Source of the DNA: Desulfonatronospira sp.
Lineage (GTDB): Bacteria; Desulfobacterota; Desulfovibrionia; Desulfovibrionales; Desulfonatronovibrionaceae
Direction: 5' to 3'
NCBI GenBank assembly: GCA_007127015.1
Contig: SLAE01000125.1
Location: 1-9,732 of the forward strand
DNA length: 9,732 nt
Positions 1 to 7,535 of the stretch are shown piece by piece. How positions within the stretch are numbered: position 1 is the stretch's first letter; every line of letters starts with the position of its first letter. Under the pieces are notes generated by a model, which worked only from the letters and a program-made list of their open reading frames with translations, searched no databases and was not told the DNA's origin. The position numbers were made by a program, and so were the translations under genes.

Positions 1-2094
1 ATCCCTTTTCTGGAGCACGACGACGCCAACAGGGCTCTTATGGGGTCGAACATGCAGCGCCAGGCAGTGCCGCTGCTGCGTCCGGAACGCCCCCTTGTCG
101 GTACAGGAATGGAGGGTATTGTGGCCAGGGATTCCGGCAGTTGCGTAATGGCCGAATCAGAAGGGGTCATCAGATATGTCGACGCGGAAAAAATCATCGT
201 CAGTTATGACCAGAAGTTAAATAAGTCTGATATAGATACAGTATGCTATGATCTGCAGAAATATCATAAGTCCAATCAGAACAGCTGTTTTGGACAAAGA
301 CCCCGGGTCCTTCCGGAGCAGAATGTAAAAGCCGGTGACGTGCTGGCTGACGGACCGAGCATTGTTGACGGAGAACTGGCCCTGGGCAAGAATCTCTCCG
401 TGGCTTTCATGCCCTGGCGTGGATATAATTTCGAGGACTCAATTCTCATTTCCGAACGGATGGTTAAGGATGACGTGTTCACTTCGATGCATATCGAAGA
501 GTTCGACGTCATTGCCAGGGATACCAAGCTCGGACCGGAAGAGATCACCCGGGACATACCCAATGTCGGCGAGGACATGCTCAAATACCTGGATGACAGC
601 GGAATCATCATGATCGGGGCCAAAGTCAAGCAGGACGATATTCTGGTGGGCAAGATAACTCCAAAGGGTGAAACCCAGCTGACCCCGGAGGAGCGTCTGC
701 TTAGAGCCATTTTCGGAGATAAGGCCAGGGATGTGAAAAATACCTCACTAAAAGTTCCACCGGGCATTGAAGGTACAGTAATCGATGTCAAGGTATTCAA
801 CCGCAGATCCAGTGAAAAGGACGAACGGACCAAATTTATTGAGGACCGGGAACTGGACGCTCTGAGCAAGAGCGAAGAAAAGCACATTTCCGGAATGACC
901 TTACAGATAAAGGATAAAATGTGGAATGTAGCTGCCGGCAAGAGACTGTCACAGAGTATAATGGGCAAAAAAAAGGGTCAGGTGCTTGCCGAGGCGAACA
1001 GCACCCTGAAAAGAGAAGACCTGGAACGCATTCCGGTGAAAAAACTCATCGGAACCTTTGCCAGCAAAGAAGTTAACGAATCTGTAGAACAAATACTGGC
1101 TGAATATGATCAGCAGCTGAGGTTCATTCAGAATATTTACGCTCAGAAAAGAGATAAAGTGGTTGAAGGAGATGATCTTCCTCCGGGTGTGACCAAAATG
1201 GTCAAAGTTTATATTGCTGTTAAGAGAAAGCTGAACGTAGGCGATAAAATGGCAGGGAGACACGGCAATAAAGGCGTGGTATCCAACATTCTTCCAGAAG
1301 AGGACATGCCCTTTTTTGCTGACGGTACTCCGGTGGACATTGTTTTAAGTCCGCTGGGTGTGCCTTCCCGAATGAATATCGGCCAGATCATGGAAACCCA
1401 TCTTGGCTGGGCTTCAAAGGAACTGGGGAGGCAGCTTGCGGTAATGCTTGAACAGGGAGTGGATATTCAGGTCCTTAGACGTGAAGTGGATGAAATCTTC
1501 AATACCCCGGAAATCAGCTCCCTGGCCAGGGAACTGGACGATGAATCTTTTGTGGAGGCGGTTCGAGACCTGGAACCGGGAATCGTGTCCAAAACCCCTG
1601 TTTTTGATGGAGCCAAAGAAGAAGAGATATGGTCCTGGCTTGAAAAGGCAGGTCTAAGTGACGAAGGCAAGGCCGTGCTCTTCGACGGCAGAAGCGGAGA
1701 AGCCTTTCACAACCGGGTTACCGTGGGCAACATGTATATGCTCAAGCTGCATCACCTGGTCGATGAAAAGATACATGCCCGCTCCACAGGGCCGTACTCT
1801 CTGGTTACCCAGCAGCCCCTGGGCGGCAAGGCACAGTTCGGCGGCCAGAGGCTTGGCGAAATGGAAGTATGGGCGATAGAAGCCTATGGTGCCGCATATC
1901 TGCTGCAGGAATTCCTGACGGTCAAGTCCGACGATGTATCCGGGCGGGTGAACATGTATGAAAAAATTGTCAAGGGCAACAACTTTCTTGAATCCGCCAT
2001 GCCCGAATCCTTCAATGTCCTGATCAAGGAATTGATGGCCCTCGGTCTGGACGTGAATCTTCTTCTGGATGACAGGAAAAAATACAAAAAATAA
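1..2094 (+). CDS. rpoB: RNA polymerase beta subunit, C-terminal half (5' end cut by window)
   Basis: The beta subunit of DNA-dependent RNA polymerase forms the active-site cleft with beta'. The reading frame is open from base 1, and the first ATG (base 40) is internal. The visible 697 codons begin at about E. coli residue 668, so roughly the first half, including the main rifampicin cluster, lies outside. Visible landmarks are the DDANRALMG block (R11, M14, N17, R20, matching E. coli R678, M681, N684, R687), NFEDS at fragment residues 143-147 (E. coli E813/D814), GDKMAGRHGNKG with K416 and K424 (E. coli K1065/K1073) and HARSTG with H592 (E. coli H1237). A charged, lysine-rich insertion at about bases 805-1185 matches the proteobacterial dispensable region; E145 to K416 is about 19 residues longer than the E. 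coli spacing. The C-terminus carries the expected GGKAQFGGQR, GEMEVWA and MPESFNVL blocks. It ends TAA, 76 bases before rpoC, so cotranscription is likely. Identity is certain. Confidence 0.99.
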   Translation: MPFLEHDDANRALMGSNMQRQAVPLLRPERPLVGTGMEGIVARDSGSCVMAESEGVIRYVDAEKIIVSYDQKLNKSDIDTVCYDLQKYHKSNQNSCFGQRPRVLPEQNVKAGDVLADGPSIVDGELALGKNLSVAFMPWRGYNFEDSILISERMVKDDVFTSMHIEEFDVIARDTKLGPEEITRDIPNVGEDMLKYLDDSGIIMIGAKVKQDDILVGKITPKGETQLTPEERLLRAIFGDKARDVKNTSLKVPPGIEGTVIDVKVFNRRSSEKDERTKFIEDRELDALSKSEEKHISGMTLQIKDKMWNVAAGKRLSQSIMGKKKGQVLAEANSTLKREDLERIPVKKLIGTFASKEVNESVEQILAEYDQQLRFIQNIYAQKRDKVVEGDDLPPGVTKMVKVYIAVKRKLNVGDKMAGRHGNKGVVSNILPEEDMPFFADGTPVDIVLSPLGVPSRMNIGQIMETHLGWASKELGRQLAVMLEQGVDIQVLRREVDEIFNTPEISSLARELDDESFVEAVRDLEPGIVSKTPVFDGAKEEEIWSWLEKAGLSDEGKAVLFDGRSGEAFHNRVTVGNMYMLKLHHLVDEKIHARSTGPYSLVTQQPLGGKAQFGGQRLGEMEVWAIEAYGAAYLLQEFLTVKSDDVSGRVNMYEKIVKGNNFLESAMPESFNVLIKELMALGLDVNLLLDDRKKYKK

Positions 2095-2158
2095 CCTGCG
2101 CCTGGCAAAAACGTTTTTTGAATACGAAATAGTAAATCATAAACATTTCAAATATAAT

Positions 2159-2163
2159 GAGGA
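2159..2163 (+). promoter_or_regulatory. Ribosome binding site fixing the rpoC start
   Basis: GAGGA lies 7 bases before the ATG at 2171. It supports that codon over the upstream in-frame ATG at 2069, which sits inside rpoB and would add 34 residues with no resemblance to any RpoC N-terminus that I know. Confidence 0.75.
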
Positions 2164-2170
2164 CGGGGAT

Positions 2171-5100
2171 ATGAGCTTAGACGATCTTTTTTCGCAAAGG
2201 TCTTCAAGTACAACAACCATTTCCGGTAAAGAGCTTAAGGGGATTCAGATCATGGTTGCTTCACCGGAAAAAATCAGAGAATGGTCCTTCGGCGAGGTGA
2301 AGAAACCGGAAACCATAAATTATCGTACTTTCAAACCTGAACGCGACGGGCTTTTCTGCGCCAAGATTTTCGGTCCGGTCAAGGATTATGAGTGCAATTG
2401 CGGTAAATACAAGCGCATGAAGCACAGAGGCATTGTCTGCGAAAAGTGCGGGGTGGAGGTCATCGCTTCGAAAGTAAGAAGAGACCGTATGGGCCATATC
2501 GAACTGGCCGCACCGGTAACCCACATCTGGTTTCTCAAAAGCCTGCCTTCCAAGATTGGCACCCTTCTGGATATGACCATGGCTGATCTTGAGAAGGTTC
2601 TTTACTTCGATGCGTATATGGTGCTTGACCCCGGGCAGACTTCTCTGACACCAAGACAGGTTATTTCCGAAGAACAATACCTGCAGGTGATCGAGACTTA
2701 CGGAGAAGAGGCCCTGAAGGTAGGTATGGGTGCTGAGGTCGTCCGTGAACTGCTGATGAACCTTGATCTTGAAAAGCTTAAAAACGAACTGCGGGAAGAA
2801 TCTCAAGATACCAGGTCTCAGACCAAGAAGAAGAAAATCGCCAAGCGCCTGAAAATCGTCGAGGCTTTTCTAGAATCAGGAAACAAGTGCGAATGGATGG
2901 TTCTGGAAACACTCCCGGTCATCCCTCCTGAACTGAGACCTCTAGTTCCTTTGGACGGAGGCCGATTCGCCACTTCGGATCTTAACGATCTTTACCGGAG
3001 GGTGATTAACCGCAACAATCGCCTTAAAAGACTTCTGGAACTGGGTGCACCGGACATAATAATCCGCAATGAAAAGCGCATGCTCCAGGAGGCTGTGGAC
3101 GCTCTTCTGGACAACGGCAGACGAGGCAAGGCCATTACAGGCACCAATGGACGGCCCCTGAAATCTTTGTCGGACATGATCAAGGGCAAGCAGGGACGCT
3201 TTCGCCAGAATCTGCTGGGTAAACGCGTTGATTATTCCGGCCGTTCAGTGATCGTGGTTGGTCCTAATCTGAAGCTGCACCAATGCGGACTACCCAAAAA
3301 AATGGCTCTGGAGCTGTTTAAACCATTCCTTTATTCCAAACTGGAAGAAAAGGGGCTGGCCAGCACCATTAAAAGCGCCAAAAAAATGGTGGAGCGAGGA
3401 GATGTTGTTGTCTGGGATATTCTTGACGAGGTGGTCAAGGAGTATCCTGTACTGTTAAACCGGGCTCCCACTCTGCACCGTTTGGGTATACAGGCTTTTG
3501 AACCCATACTTGTTGAAGGCAAGGCCATCCGTCTGCATCCGCTTGTCTGTTCCGCCTTCAATGCAGATTTTGACGGAGACCAGATGGCTGTTCACATCCC
3601 CTTGTCCATAGAGGCCAATGTGGAGTGCCGTGTACTGATCATGTCCACGAACAACATTCTTTCTCCGGCCAATGGAGAGCCGGTCATAGTTCCATCTCAG
3701 GACATCGTGCTCGGACTTTATTACCTGACCGTGGACCGGGCCTTTCAAAGAGGCGAGGGCAAGGTATTTTCAGATCCAGGAGAAGTGATCTGCGCGTTCG
3801 ACGCAGGACACGTGGCTCTGCACGCCCGGATTAAAGTCCGTATAGACGGTCAGCTCATTGATACTACTCCGGGTAGGATCATAGTAGGTCAGCTGCTGCC
3901 CGAAGAACTGCCTTTCAGCATGGTCAACTGCATTCTGACCAAGAAAAACATCGGCAGGCTGGTAGGTAACACCTATCGCAAGGCAGGGACCAAAGCTACA
4001 GTTATTCTTTGCGACAAGATTAAGGATATGGGCTATGAATATTCCACCCTGGCCGGGATTACCATCGGGGTCAAGGATCTTAAGGTACCGGATAAAAAAG
4101 AAAGCATTATCAAGTATTCACAGGATACTGTGAATGAAATCGAGCGTCAGTATAATGAAGGCATAATCACCCGGACGGAAAAATATAATAAGGTAGTGGA
4201 CGTCTGGACAAAAGCCACCAACGATGTTTCCACGGAGATGATGAAAGAACTGTCCACCGAGACTGTCCGCGATCCGCAGAGCGGAAAAGAGGAAACCAAC
4301 ATAAGCTTGAATCCCATCTTCATGATGGCCAATTCCGGAGCCAGGGGAAACAAGGATCAGATGAGGCAGCTGGCGGGCATGCGCGGACTCATGGCTAAAC
4401 CTTCAGGAGAGATTATTGAGACACCGATCGTTTCCTGTTTCAGAGAAGGCCTGACAGTGCTTCAATACTTCACCTCAACGCATGGAGCCAGAAAAGGTCT
4501 GGCCGACACCGCACTGAAGACGGCCAATTCAGGTTATCTGACCAGACGTCTGGTAGACGTGGTTCAGGATGTGGTGGTATCCGAGTATGACTGCGGTACT
4601 GTCGACGGCATTGAACTTTCTCATCTGATGAAATCAGGAGAGGTCCAGGAGAGGCTCAGCGAGAGGATTCTTGGACGTATCGCAATGTACGATGTTCTGG
4701 ATCCGGAAACAGGAGAAATCATCGTTCCCTCCAATAAGATGATCGTTGAGGATTCATCTGAAAAGATTGATGAGGCCGGAATCAACGCGGTTTCAATCAG
4801 ATCTGTTTTGACCTGTAAAACCAAGCGGGGCTGCTGCTCTTTATGTTACGGAAGAGATCTGGCCAGAGGCCATCTGGTCAATGTCGGTGAGACCGTGGGG
4901 ATAATCGCTGCCCAATCCATTGGTGAGCCCGGCACCCAGCTGACTATGCGCACTTTTCATATTGGAGGTACTGCCTCAAGAGAAATTGAGCGTTCCAACA
5001 TCAGGGCCAGCAATGCGGGTCATATAGTGTTTTCCCGGATACGCACAGTGGAGAATTCCAGAGGAGAATACATGGTCATGGGCAAAAGCGGTCAGTTGAA

Positions 5101-6331
5101 GATTGTTGATGATCAGGGCCGTGAAAGAGAGAAATATTTTCTGCCAACAGGAGCCAAGCTTTTTGTCAAGGCTGACGAGTATGTCCAGAAAGGCCAGCTC
5201 CTGGCTGAGTGGGATCCCTTCAACGAGCCGTTTGTCACTGATATTCCAGGAAGGCTCAGGTTTTCGGACATCATTGAAGGCCGCACCTTTCAGGAGAAGG
5301 TTGATGAAACCACGGGCAGGGCCACCAGAACTATTATCGAATACCGCTCGACCAATTACCGGCCAAGCATTTCCATCTGTGATGAAAAGGGACGGGTCAA
5401 GCTAAGACCTGAAACTTCATCAGAAGCAGTTTTCCAGCTGCCTGTCGGAGCCATCTTAATGGTTCAGGATGGAGATGTTGTCGAAGCCGGAGATATAATC
5501 GCGCGCAAGCCGAGGGAGACATCCAAGACCAAGGATATCGTCGGCGGTCTGCCCCGGGTGGCTGAACTCTTCGAGGTCAGAAAGCCCAAAGATCAGGCAG
5601 TGGTTACTGAGATCGACGGTATTGTCTCCTTTGGGCCGGAATCAAAGGGCAAGCGGAAAATCATCATCGGTCCAGAAGTTGGAGAGCCCAAGGAATACCT
5701 TATTCCCAAAGGGAAGCACATTACCGTTCAGGAAGGCGATTTCGTCGAGGCCGGCGAGCTGATAACAGAAGGCAATCCCGATTTGCACGACATGCTTAAG
5801 ACCAAGGGCGAAAAGTATCTGGCCAATTATCTGGTGGAGGAAGTCCAGGATGTCTACCGCTTTCAGGGAGTGCAGATCAACGATAAGCACATCGAGGTCA
5901 TAGTCCGGCAGATGCTCAAAAAGGTTAATATAATCGATCCTGGAGATACCGGTTTTCTGATCGGCCAGCAGGTGGAAAAGACTCTTTTTATGCAGGAGAA
6001 CGAGAAGTGCATACGCAAGGGTCAAAATCCAGCTATGGCCGAGCCTATGGTTCTGGGCATCACTCAGGCCTCATTGACCACGGAGTCGTTTATATCAGCC
6101 GCATCATTTCAGGAAACCACCAAAGTGCTGACCGAAGCCGCCTTAATGGGCAAGGTGGATCAGTTGAGAGGACTTAAGGAAAATGTGATTGTAGGCAGGC
6201 TGATTCCGGCAGGCACCGGGTACAGGCCCTACGTCAAATCAGATATCTCCGTTCCGGAGCAGCCTGAAGACCCTGAGCGCTTTTTAGAGGATCTTGATGA
6301 GCAGATTTATGTCGGCAGGCAGCATCGCTAA
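2171..6331 (+). CDS. rpoC: RNA polymerase beta' subunit
   Basis: This is the catalytic beta' subunit, 1386 residues, close to the 1407 of E. coli. It starts MSLDDLF at the ATG served by GAGGA. The first zinc site is C75, C77, C90, C93 (CNCG...CEKCG). The magnesium-binding NADFDGD motif spans residues 464-470, with D466, D468 and D470 as the catalytic aspartates. The second zinc site is C808, C882, C889, C892; an extra C888 sits beside C889. The bridge helix (GARKGLADTALKTANSGYL) is followed by the trigger loop with M926, R927 and H930 (E. coli M932, R933, H936). Between the trigger-loop start and the conserved TKDIVGGLPRVAELFE block lies a long segment rich in beta structure, matching the proteobacterial SI3 insertion. 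The gene lies between rpoB and rpsL, the usual order. It is intact, with no frameshift. Confidence 0.99.
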   Translation: MSLDDLFSQRSSSTTTISGKELKGIQIMVASPEKIREWSFGEVKKPETINYRTFKPERDGLFCAKIFGPVKDYECNCGKYKRMKHRGIVCEKCGVEVIASKVRRDRMGHIELAAPVTHIWFLKSLPSKIGTLLDMTMADLEKVLYFDAYMVLDPGQTSLTPRQVISEEQYLQVIETYGEEALKVGMGAEVVRELLMNLDLEKLKNELREESQDTRSQTKKKKIAKRLKIVEAFLESGNKCEWMVLETLPVIPPELRPLVPLDGGRFATSDLNDLYRRVINRNNRLKRLLELGAPDIIIRNEKRMLQEAVDALLDNGRRGKAITGTNGRPLKSLSDMIKGKQGRFRQNLLGKRVDYSGRSVIVVGPNLKLHQCGLPKKMALELFKPFLYSKLEEKGLASTIKSAKKMVERGDVVVWDILDEVVKEYPVLLNRAPTLHRLGIQAFEPILVEGKAIRLHPLVCSAFNADFDGDQMAVHIPLSIEANVECRVLIMSTNNILSPANGEPVIVPSQDIVLGLYYLTVDRAFQRGEGKVFSDPGEVICAFDAGHVALHARIKVRIDGQLIDTTPGRIIVGQLLPEELPFSMVNCILTKKNIGRLVGNTYRKAGTKATVILCDKIKDMGYEYSTLAGITIGVKDLKVPDKKESIIKYSQDTVNEIERQYNEGIITRTEKYNKVVDVWTKATNDVSTEMMKELSTETVRDPQSGKEETNISLNPIFMMANSGARGNKDQMRQLAGMRGLMAKPSGEIIETPIVSCFREGLTVLQYFTSTHGARKGLADTALKTANSGYLTRRLVDVVQDVVVSEYDCGTVDGIELSHLMKSGEVQERLSERILGRIAMYDVLDPETGEIIVPSNKMIVEDSSEKIDEAGINAVSIRSVLTCKTKRGCCSLCYGRDLARGHLVNVGETVGIIAAQSIGEPGTQLTMRTFHIGGTASREIERSNIRASNAGHIVFSRIRTVENSRGEYMVMGKSGQLKIVDDQGREREKYFLPTGAKLFVKADEYVQKGQLLAEWDPFNEPFVTDIPGRLRFSDIIEGRTFQEKVDETTGRATRTIIEYRSTNYRPSISICDEKGRVKLRPETSSEAVFQLPVGAILMVQDGDVVEAGDIIARKPRETSKTKDIVGGLPRVAELFEVRKPKDQAVVTEIDGIVSFGPESKGKRKIIIGPEVGEPKEYLIPKGKHITVQEGDFVEAGELITEGNPDLHDMLKTKGEKYLANYLVEEVQDVYRFQGVQINDKHIEVIVRQMLKKVNIIDPGDTGFLIGQQVEKTLFMQENEKCIRKGQNPAMAEPMVLGITQASLTTESFISAASFQETTKVLTEAALMGKVDQLRGLKENVIVGRLIPAGTGYRPYVKSDISVPEQPEDPERFLEDLDEQIYVGRQHR

Positions 6332-6370
6332 ACCGATTGAGTTGTTTGATTGCTTATGTTTATATTTTTC

Positions 6371-6400
6371 TTGACATATTATAATCAATAAATTAATCAT
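6371..6400 (+). promoter_or_regulatory. Promoter-like region before rpsL
   Basis: The 105-base rpoC-rpsL gap is strongly AT-rich. It contains a perfect TTGACA at 6371-6376, with 4-of-6 matches to the -10 hexamer at 6395-6400 (AATCAT, spacer 18) or 6392-6397 (ATTAAT, spacer 15). A perfect TATAAT at 6380-6385 overlaps this arrangement but has only a poor -35 partner upstream (TGTTTA, 6357-6362, spacer 17). TAATCA occurs twice, 12 bases apart (6382 and 6394). I see no convincing terminator after rpoC, so readthrough from rpoBC plus an internal start is the simplest reading. Which hexamer pair is used cannot be decided from sequence alone. Confidence 0.4.
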
Positions 6401-6436
6401 TTCTAGTTTGAGCCAGTACAAATATTCGGAGGGTAC

Positions 6437-6808
6437 ATGCCAACCATAAATCAATTGGTACGCAAATCCAGAGAACAGGTGATCAAGCGCAAAAAAAGAG
6501 CCGCTTTGCAGGAATGTCCTCAAAAAAGAGGGGTTTGCGTTCGTGTTTACACTACTACGCCTAAGAAGCCCAATTCGGCTCTGCGCAAAGTTGCCAGAGT
6601 CCGCCTGACCAACGGTATGGAGGTGACTTCGTACATTCCCGGAGAAGGCCACAACCTGCAGGAACACTCGGTGGTGATGATCAGGGGAGGCCGGGTAAAG
6701 GATCTGCCCGGTGTACGTTACAGTATCATCAGAGGAACACTGGACACATCCGGAGTCCGCGATCGCCGCAAAAGCAGGTCCAAATACGGGACCAAAAGGC
6801 CCAAATAA
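6437..6808 (+). CDS. rpsL: 30S ribosomal protein S12
   Basis: S12 sits at the decoding centre of the 30S subunit, on the interface side, and influences translational accuracy. The 123-residue product has the usual family length. It shows CPQKRGVC (residues 27-34), TTTPKKPNSALRKVARVRLTNG and the GRVKDLPGVRY block. K43 and K88 (counting the initiator Met) are the wild-type residues whose substitution commonly gives streptomycin resistance, so the target looks like the sensitive type. D89 is the residue that is beta-methylthiolated in E. coli S12. The C-terminus ends RSKYGTKRPK, as expected. A strong GGAGG (6428-6432) lies 4 bases before the ATG, which is a rather short spacing. The gene is followed 25 bases later by rpsG, so the two are almost certainly cotranscribed. 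Confidence 0.99.
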   Translation: MPTINQLVRKSREQVIKRKKRAALQECPQKRGVCVRVYTTTPKKPNSALRKVARVRLTNGMEVTSYIPGEGHNLQEHSVVMIRGGRVKDLPGVRYSIIRGTLDTSGVRDRRKSRSKYGTKRPK

Positions 6809-6833
6809 GTTTGTTCAAGGGAGATGATAAAGA

Positions 6834-7304
6834 ATGCCAAGGAAAGGTCCGATTCCAAAGAGAACTGTTTTGCCTGATCCTGTGTACAGCAGCCGGCTGG
6901 TGAGCAAGTTCATCAACAGACTCATGATCGACGGCAAGAAAAGTATCGCTGAGGGTTTGCTGTATAAGGCCATTGAAGAGTTGGGCACAAAAACCAATGA
7001 AGAACCTTTGAAAGCTTTCAACCAGGTCATTGATAACGTAAAGCCGCATATGGAGGTAAAATCCAGGCGCGTAGGCGGTGCTACATATCAGGTCCCCATG
7101 GAGGTCAGGCCGAGCAGACAGGAAGCCCTGGCGATCCGCTGGCTGGTCCTTTACGCCAGGGGCAGAGGGGAGAAGGGCATGGACCGCAAGCTTTCCTCCG
7201 AACTGCTGGATGCTTACAATAATAAAGGCGGAGCCATAAAGAAGAGGGAAGACACTCATCGCATGGCGGAAGCAAACAAGGCTTTTGCCCATTATCGCTG
7301 GTAA
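6834..7304 (+). CDS. rpsG: 30S ribosomal protein S7
   Basis: S7 is a primary assembly protein that nucleates the 3' major (head) domain of 16S rRNA and lines the E site. The 156-residue product has the common bacterial length. It shows the basic N-terminus MPRKGP, the SKFINRLMIDGKKS helix, PHMEVKSRRVGGATYQVPMEV (the beta-hairpin region), RPSRQEALAIRWL, and the C-terminal HRMAEANKAFAHYRW. The ATG at 6834 follows a GGAG (6820-6823) at a 10-base spacing. The rpsL-rpsG gap of 25 bases is too short for the roughly 100-base S7 autoregulatory site known between these genes in E. coli. If S7 controls its operon here, its target must be elsewhere. A large structured gap follows the stop codon. Confidence 0.99.
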   Translation: MPRKGPIPKRTVLPDPVYSSRLVSKFINRLMIDGKKSIAEGLLYKAIEELGTKTNEEPLKAFNQVIDNVKPHMEVKSRRVGGATYQVPMEVRPSRQEALAIRWLVLYARGRGEKGMDRKLSSELLDAYNNKGGAIKKREDTHRMAEANKAFAHYRW

Positions 7305-7308
7305 TTAA

Positions 7309-7338
7309 GACCCATTTGCAGACTTATCCAAACGGGTC
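7309..7338 (+). other. Stem-loop immediately after rpsG
   Basis: GACCC (7309-7313) pairs with GGGTC (7334-7338). After an A/C mismatch (7314/7333), TTTG (7315-7318) pairs with CAAA (7329-7332), leaving a 10-base loop (7319-7328). The hairpin starts 5 bases after the rpsG stop codon. No T-run follows, so it is not an intrinsic terminator by itself. It could stabilise the 3' end of the rpsL-rpsG message, act as a processing site or bind a regulator; none of these is shown by the sequence. Confidence 0.5.
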
Positions 7339-7340
7339 GC

Positions 7341-7387
7341 GGCAGCACAGGAGGGCCCCTCTGATCTGCTTTAGTGCAGTCTTTTTT
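7341..7387 (+). terminator. Probable intrinsic terminator after rpsG
   Basis: An outer stem pairs GGC-A-GCAC (7341-7348) with GTGC-A-GTC (7374-7381), with one A/A mismatch and one G/T pair. It is followed directly by six Ts (7382-7387). Inside it, GGAGG (7350-7354) can pair with CCTCT (7358-7362) around a 3-base loop. A smaller alternative, CTGC (7366-7369) with GCAG (7376-7379), ends near the same T-run. The element lies 36 bases after rpsG and would separate rpsL-rpsG from fusA-tuf. The stem is broken by an asymmetric interior, so efficiency may be partial. Confidence 0.5.
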
Positions 7388-7421
7388 GAAAGGATTGTTT
7401 TGAGCGGATGAGGGGCGCCTT
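7351..7421 (+). other. Long imperfect hairpin overlapping the terminator
   Basis: The 5' arm (7351-7371) pairs with the 3' arm (7402-7421). The outer part is GAGG plus GCCCCTC (7351-7361) against GAGGGGC-g-CCTT (7410-7421), with one bulged G (7417). The inner part is ATCTGCTT (7364-7371) against GAGCGGAT (7402-7409). Two bases (7362-7363) bulge between them, giving about 19 pairs including three G/T pairs. The 30-base loop contains the T-run of the proposed terminator. The two folds share bases 7351-7371 and exclude each other. The 3' arm is made only after the T-run, so this fold would appear in readthrough transcripts. Its function is unknown. Confidence 0.45.
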
Positions 7422-7450
7422 AATTTAGACAGGTTGTATACTGAAAGATC

Positions 7451-7517
7451 AATTTTTTAAGTGGTTATTTTGAGATTTGTTGAAATTTTTTCAAATATAT
7501 CAAATTAATATTTTAAA
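7451..7517 (+). promoter_or_regulatory. AT-rich block, candidate fusA-tuf promoter
   Basis: These 67 bases contain only 9 G or C (about 13%), in sharp contrast to the flanking sequence. TTGAAA (7480-7485) could be a -35 hexamer with ATTAAT (7504-7509, spacer 18). TTGTTG (7477-7482) with TCAAAT (7500-7505, spacer 17) is another option. Neither is strong. The location, between a probable terminator and the fusA start, is what makes a promoter likely. The exact hexamers are uncertain. Confidence 0.35.
7480..7494 (+). repeat. Perfect inverted repeat in the candidate fusA promoter
   Basis: TTGAAA (7480-7485), three Ts, then TTTCAA (7489-7494) form a perfect 6+3+6 inverted repeat that coincides with the possible -35 hexamer. 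It could be an operator. In such AT-rich DNA it could also be chance, and as an RNA stem it would be weak. Confidence 0.3.
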
Positions 7518-7518
7518 C

Positions 7519-7535
7519 GATGCTCTTGGGGCATC
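7519..7535 (+). promoter_or_regulatory. Small hairpin in the fusA leader
   Basis: GATGCTC (7519-7525) pairs with GGGCATC (7529-7535) around a 3-base TTG loop, with one G/T pair. It lies just downstream of the AT-rich block, so it would sit near the 5' end of a transcript started there, and it ends 27 bases before the fusA start. It may stabilise the 5' end of the message or affect translation start. Confidence 0.4.

Noticed and set aside
276..968. 230-residue open frame on the minus strand inside rpoB
   Set aside because: It lies antisense to strongly conserved rpoB codons, is rich in serine and leucine as such shadows are, and resembles no family I know.
2106..2120. Near-perfect palindrome CAAAAACGTTTTTTG after rpoB, considered as a terminator
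   Set aside because: The stem is almost all A/T, leaves only a 4-base loop, and a terminator here would cut off rpoC.
2153..2158. Perfect TATAAT just before rpoC
   Set aside because: A start from it would fall near 2165, leaving no room for the ribosome binding site, and the -35 partner (TAGTAA) is poor.
2069..2170. Longer rpoC start overlapping the end of rpoB
   Set aside because: The extra 34 residues do not resemble RpoC, and the ATG at 2171 has a well-placed GAGGA and a family-like N-terminus.
7402..7421. 3' arm of the long hairpin as an antiterminator of the rpsG terminator
   Set aside because: It is transcribed after the T-run at 7382-7387, so it is too late to prevent termination there.
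7408..7428. Six-codon frame (MRGALI) in the rpsG-fusA gap, considered as a leader peptide
   Set aside because: It is too short, has no clear ribosome binding site at a suitable distance and no run of regulatory codons; its start lies within the hairpin arm.
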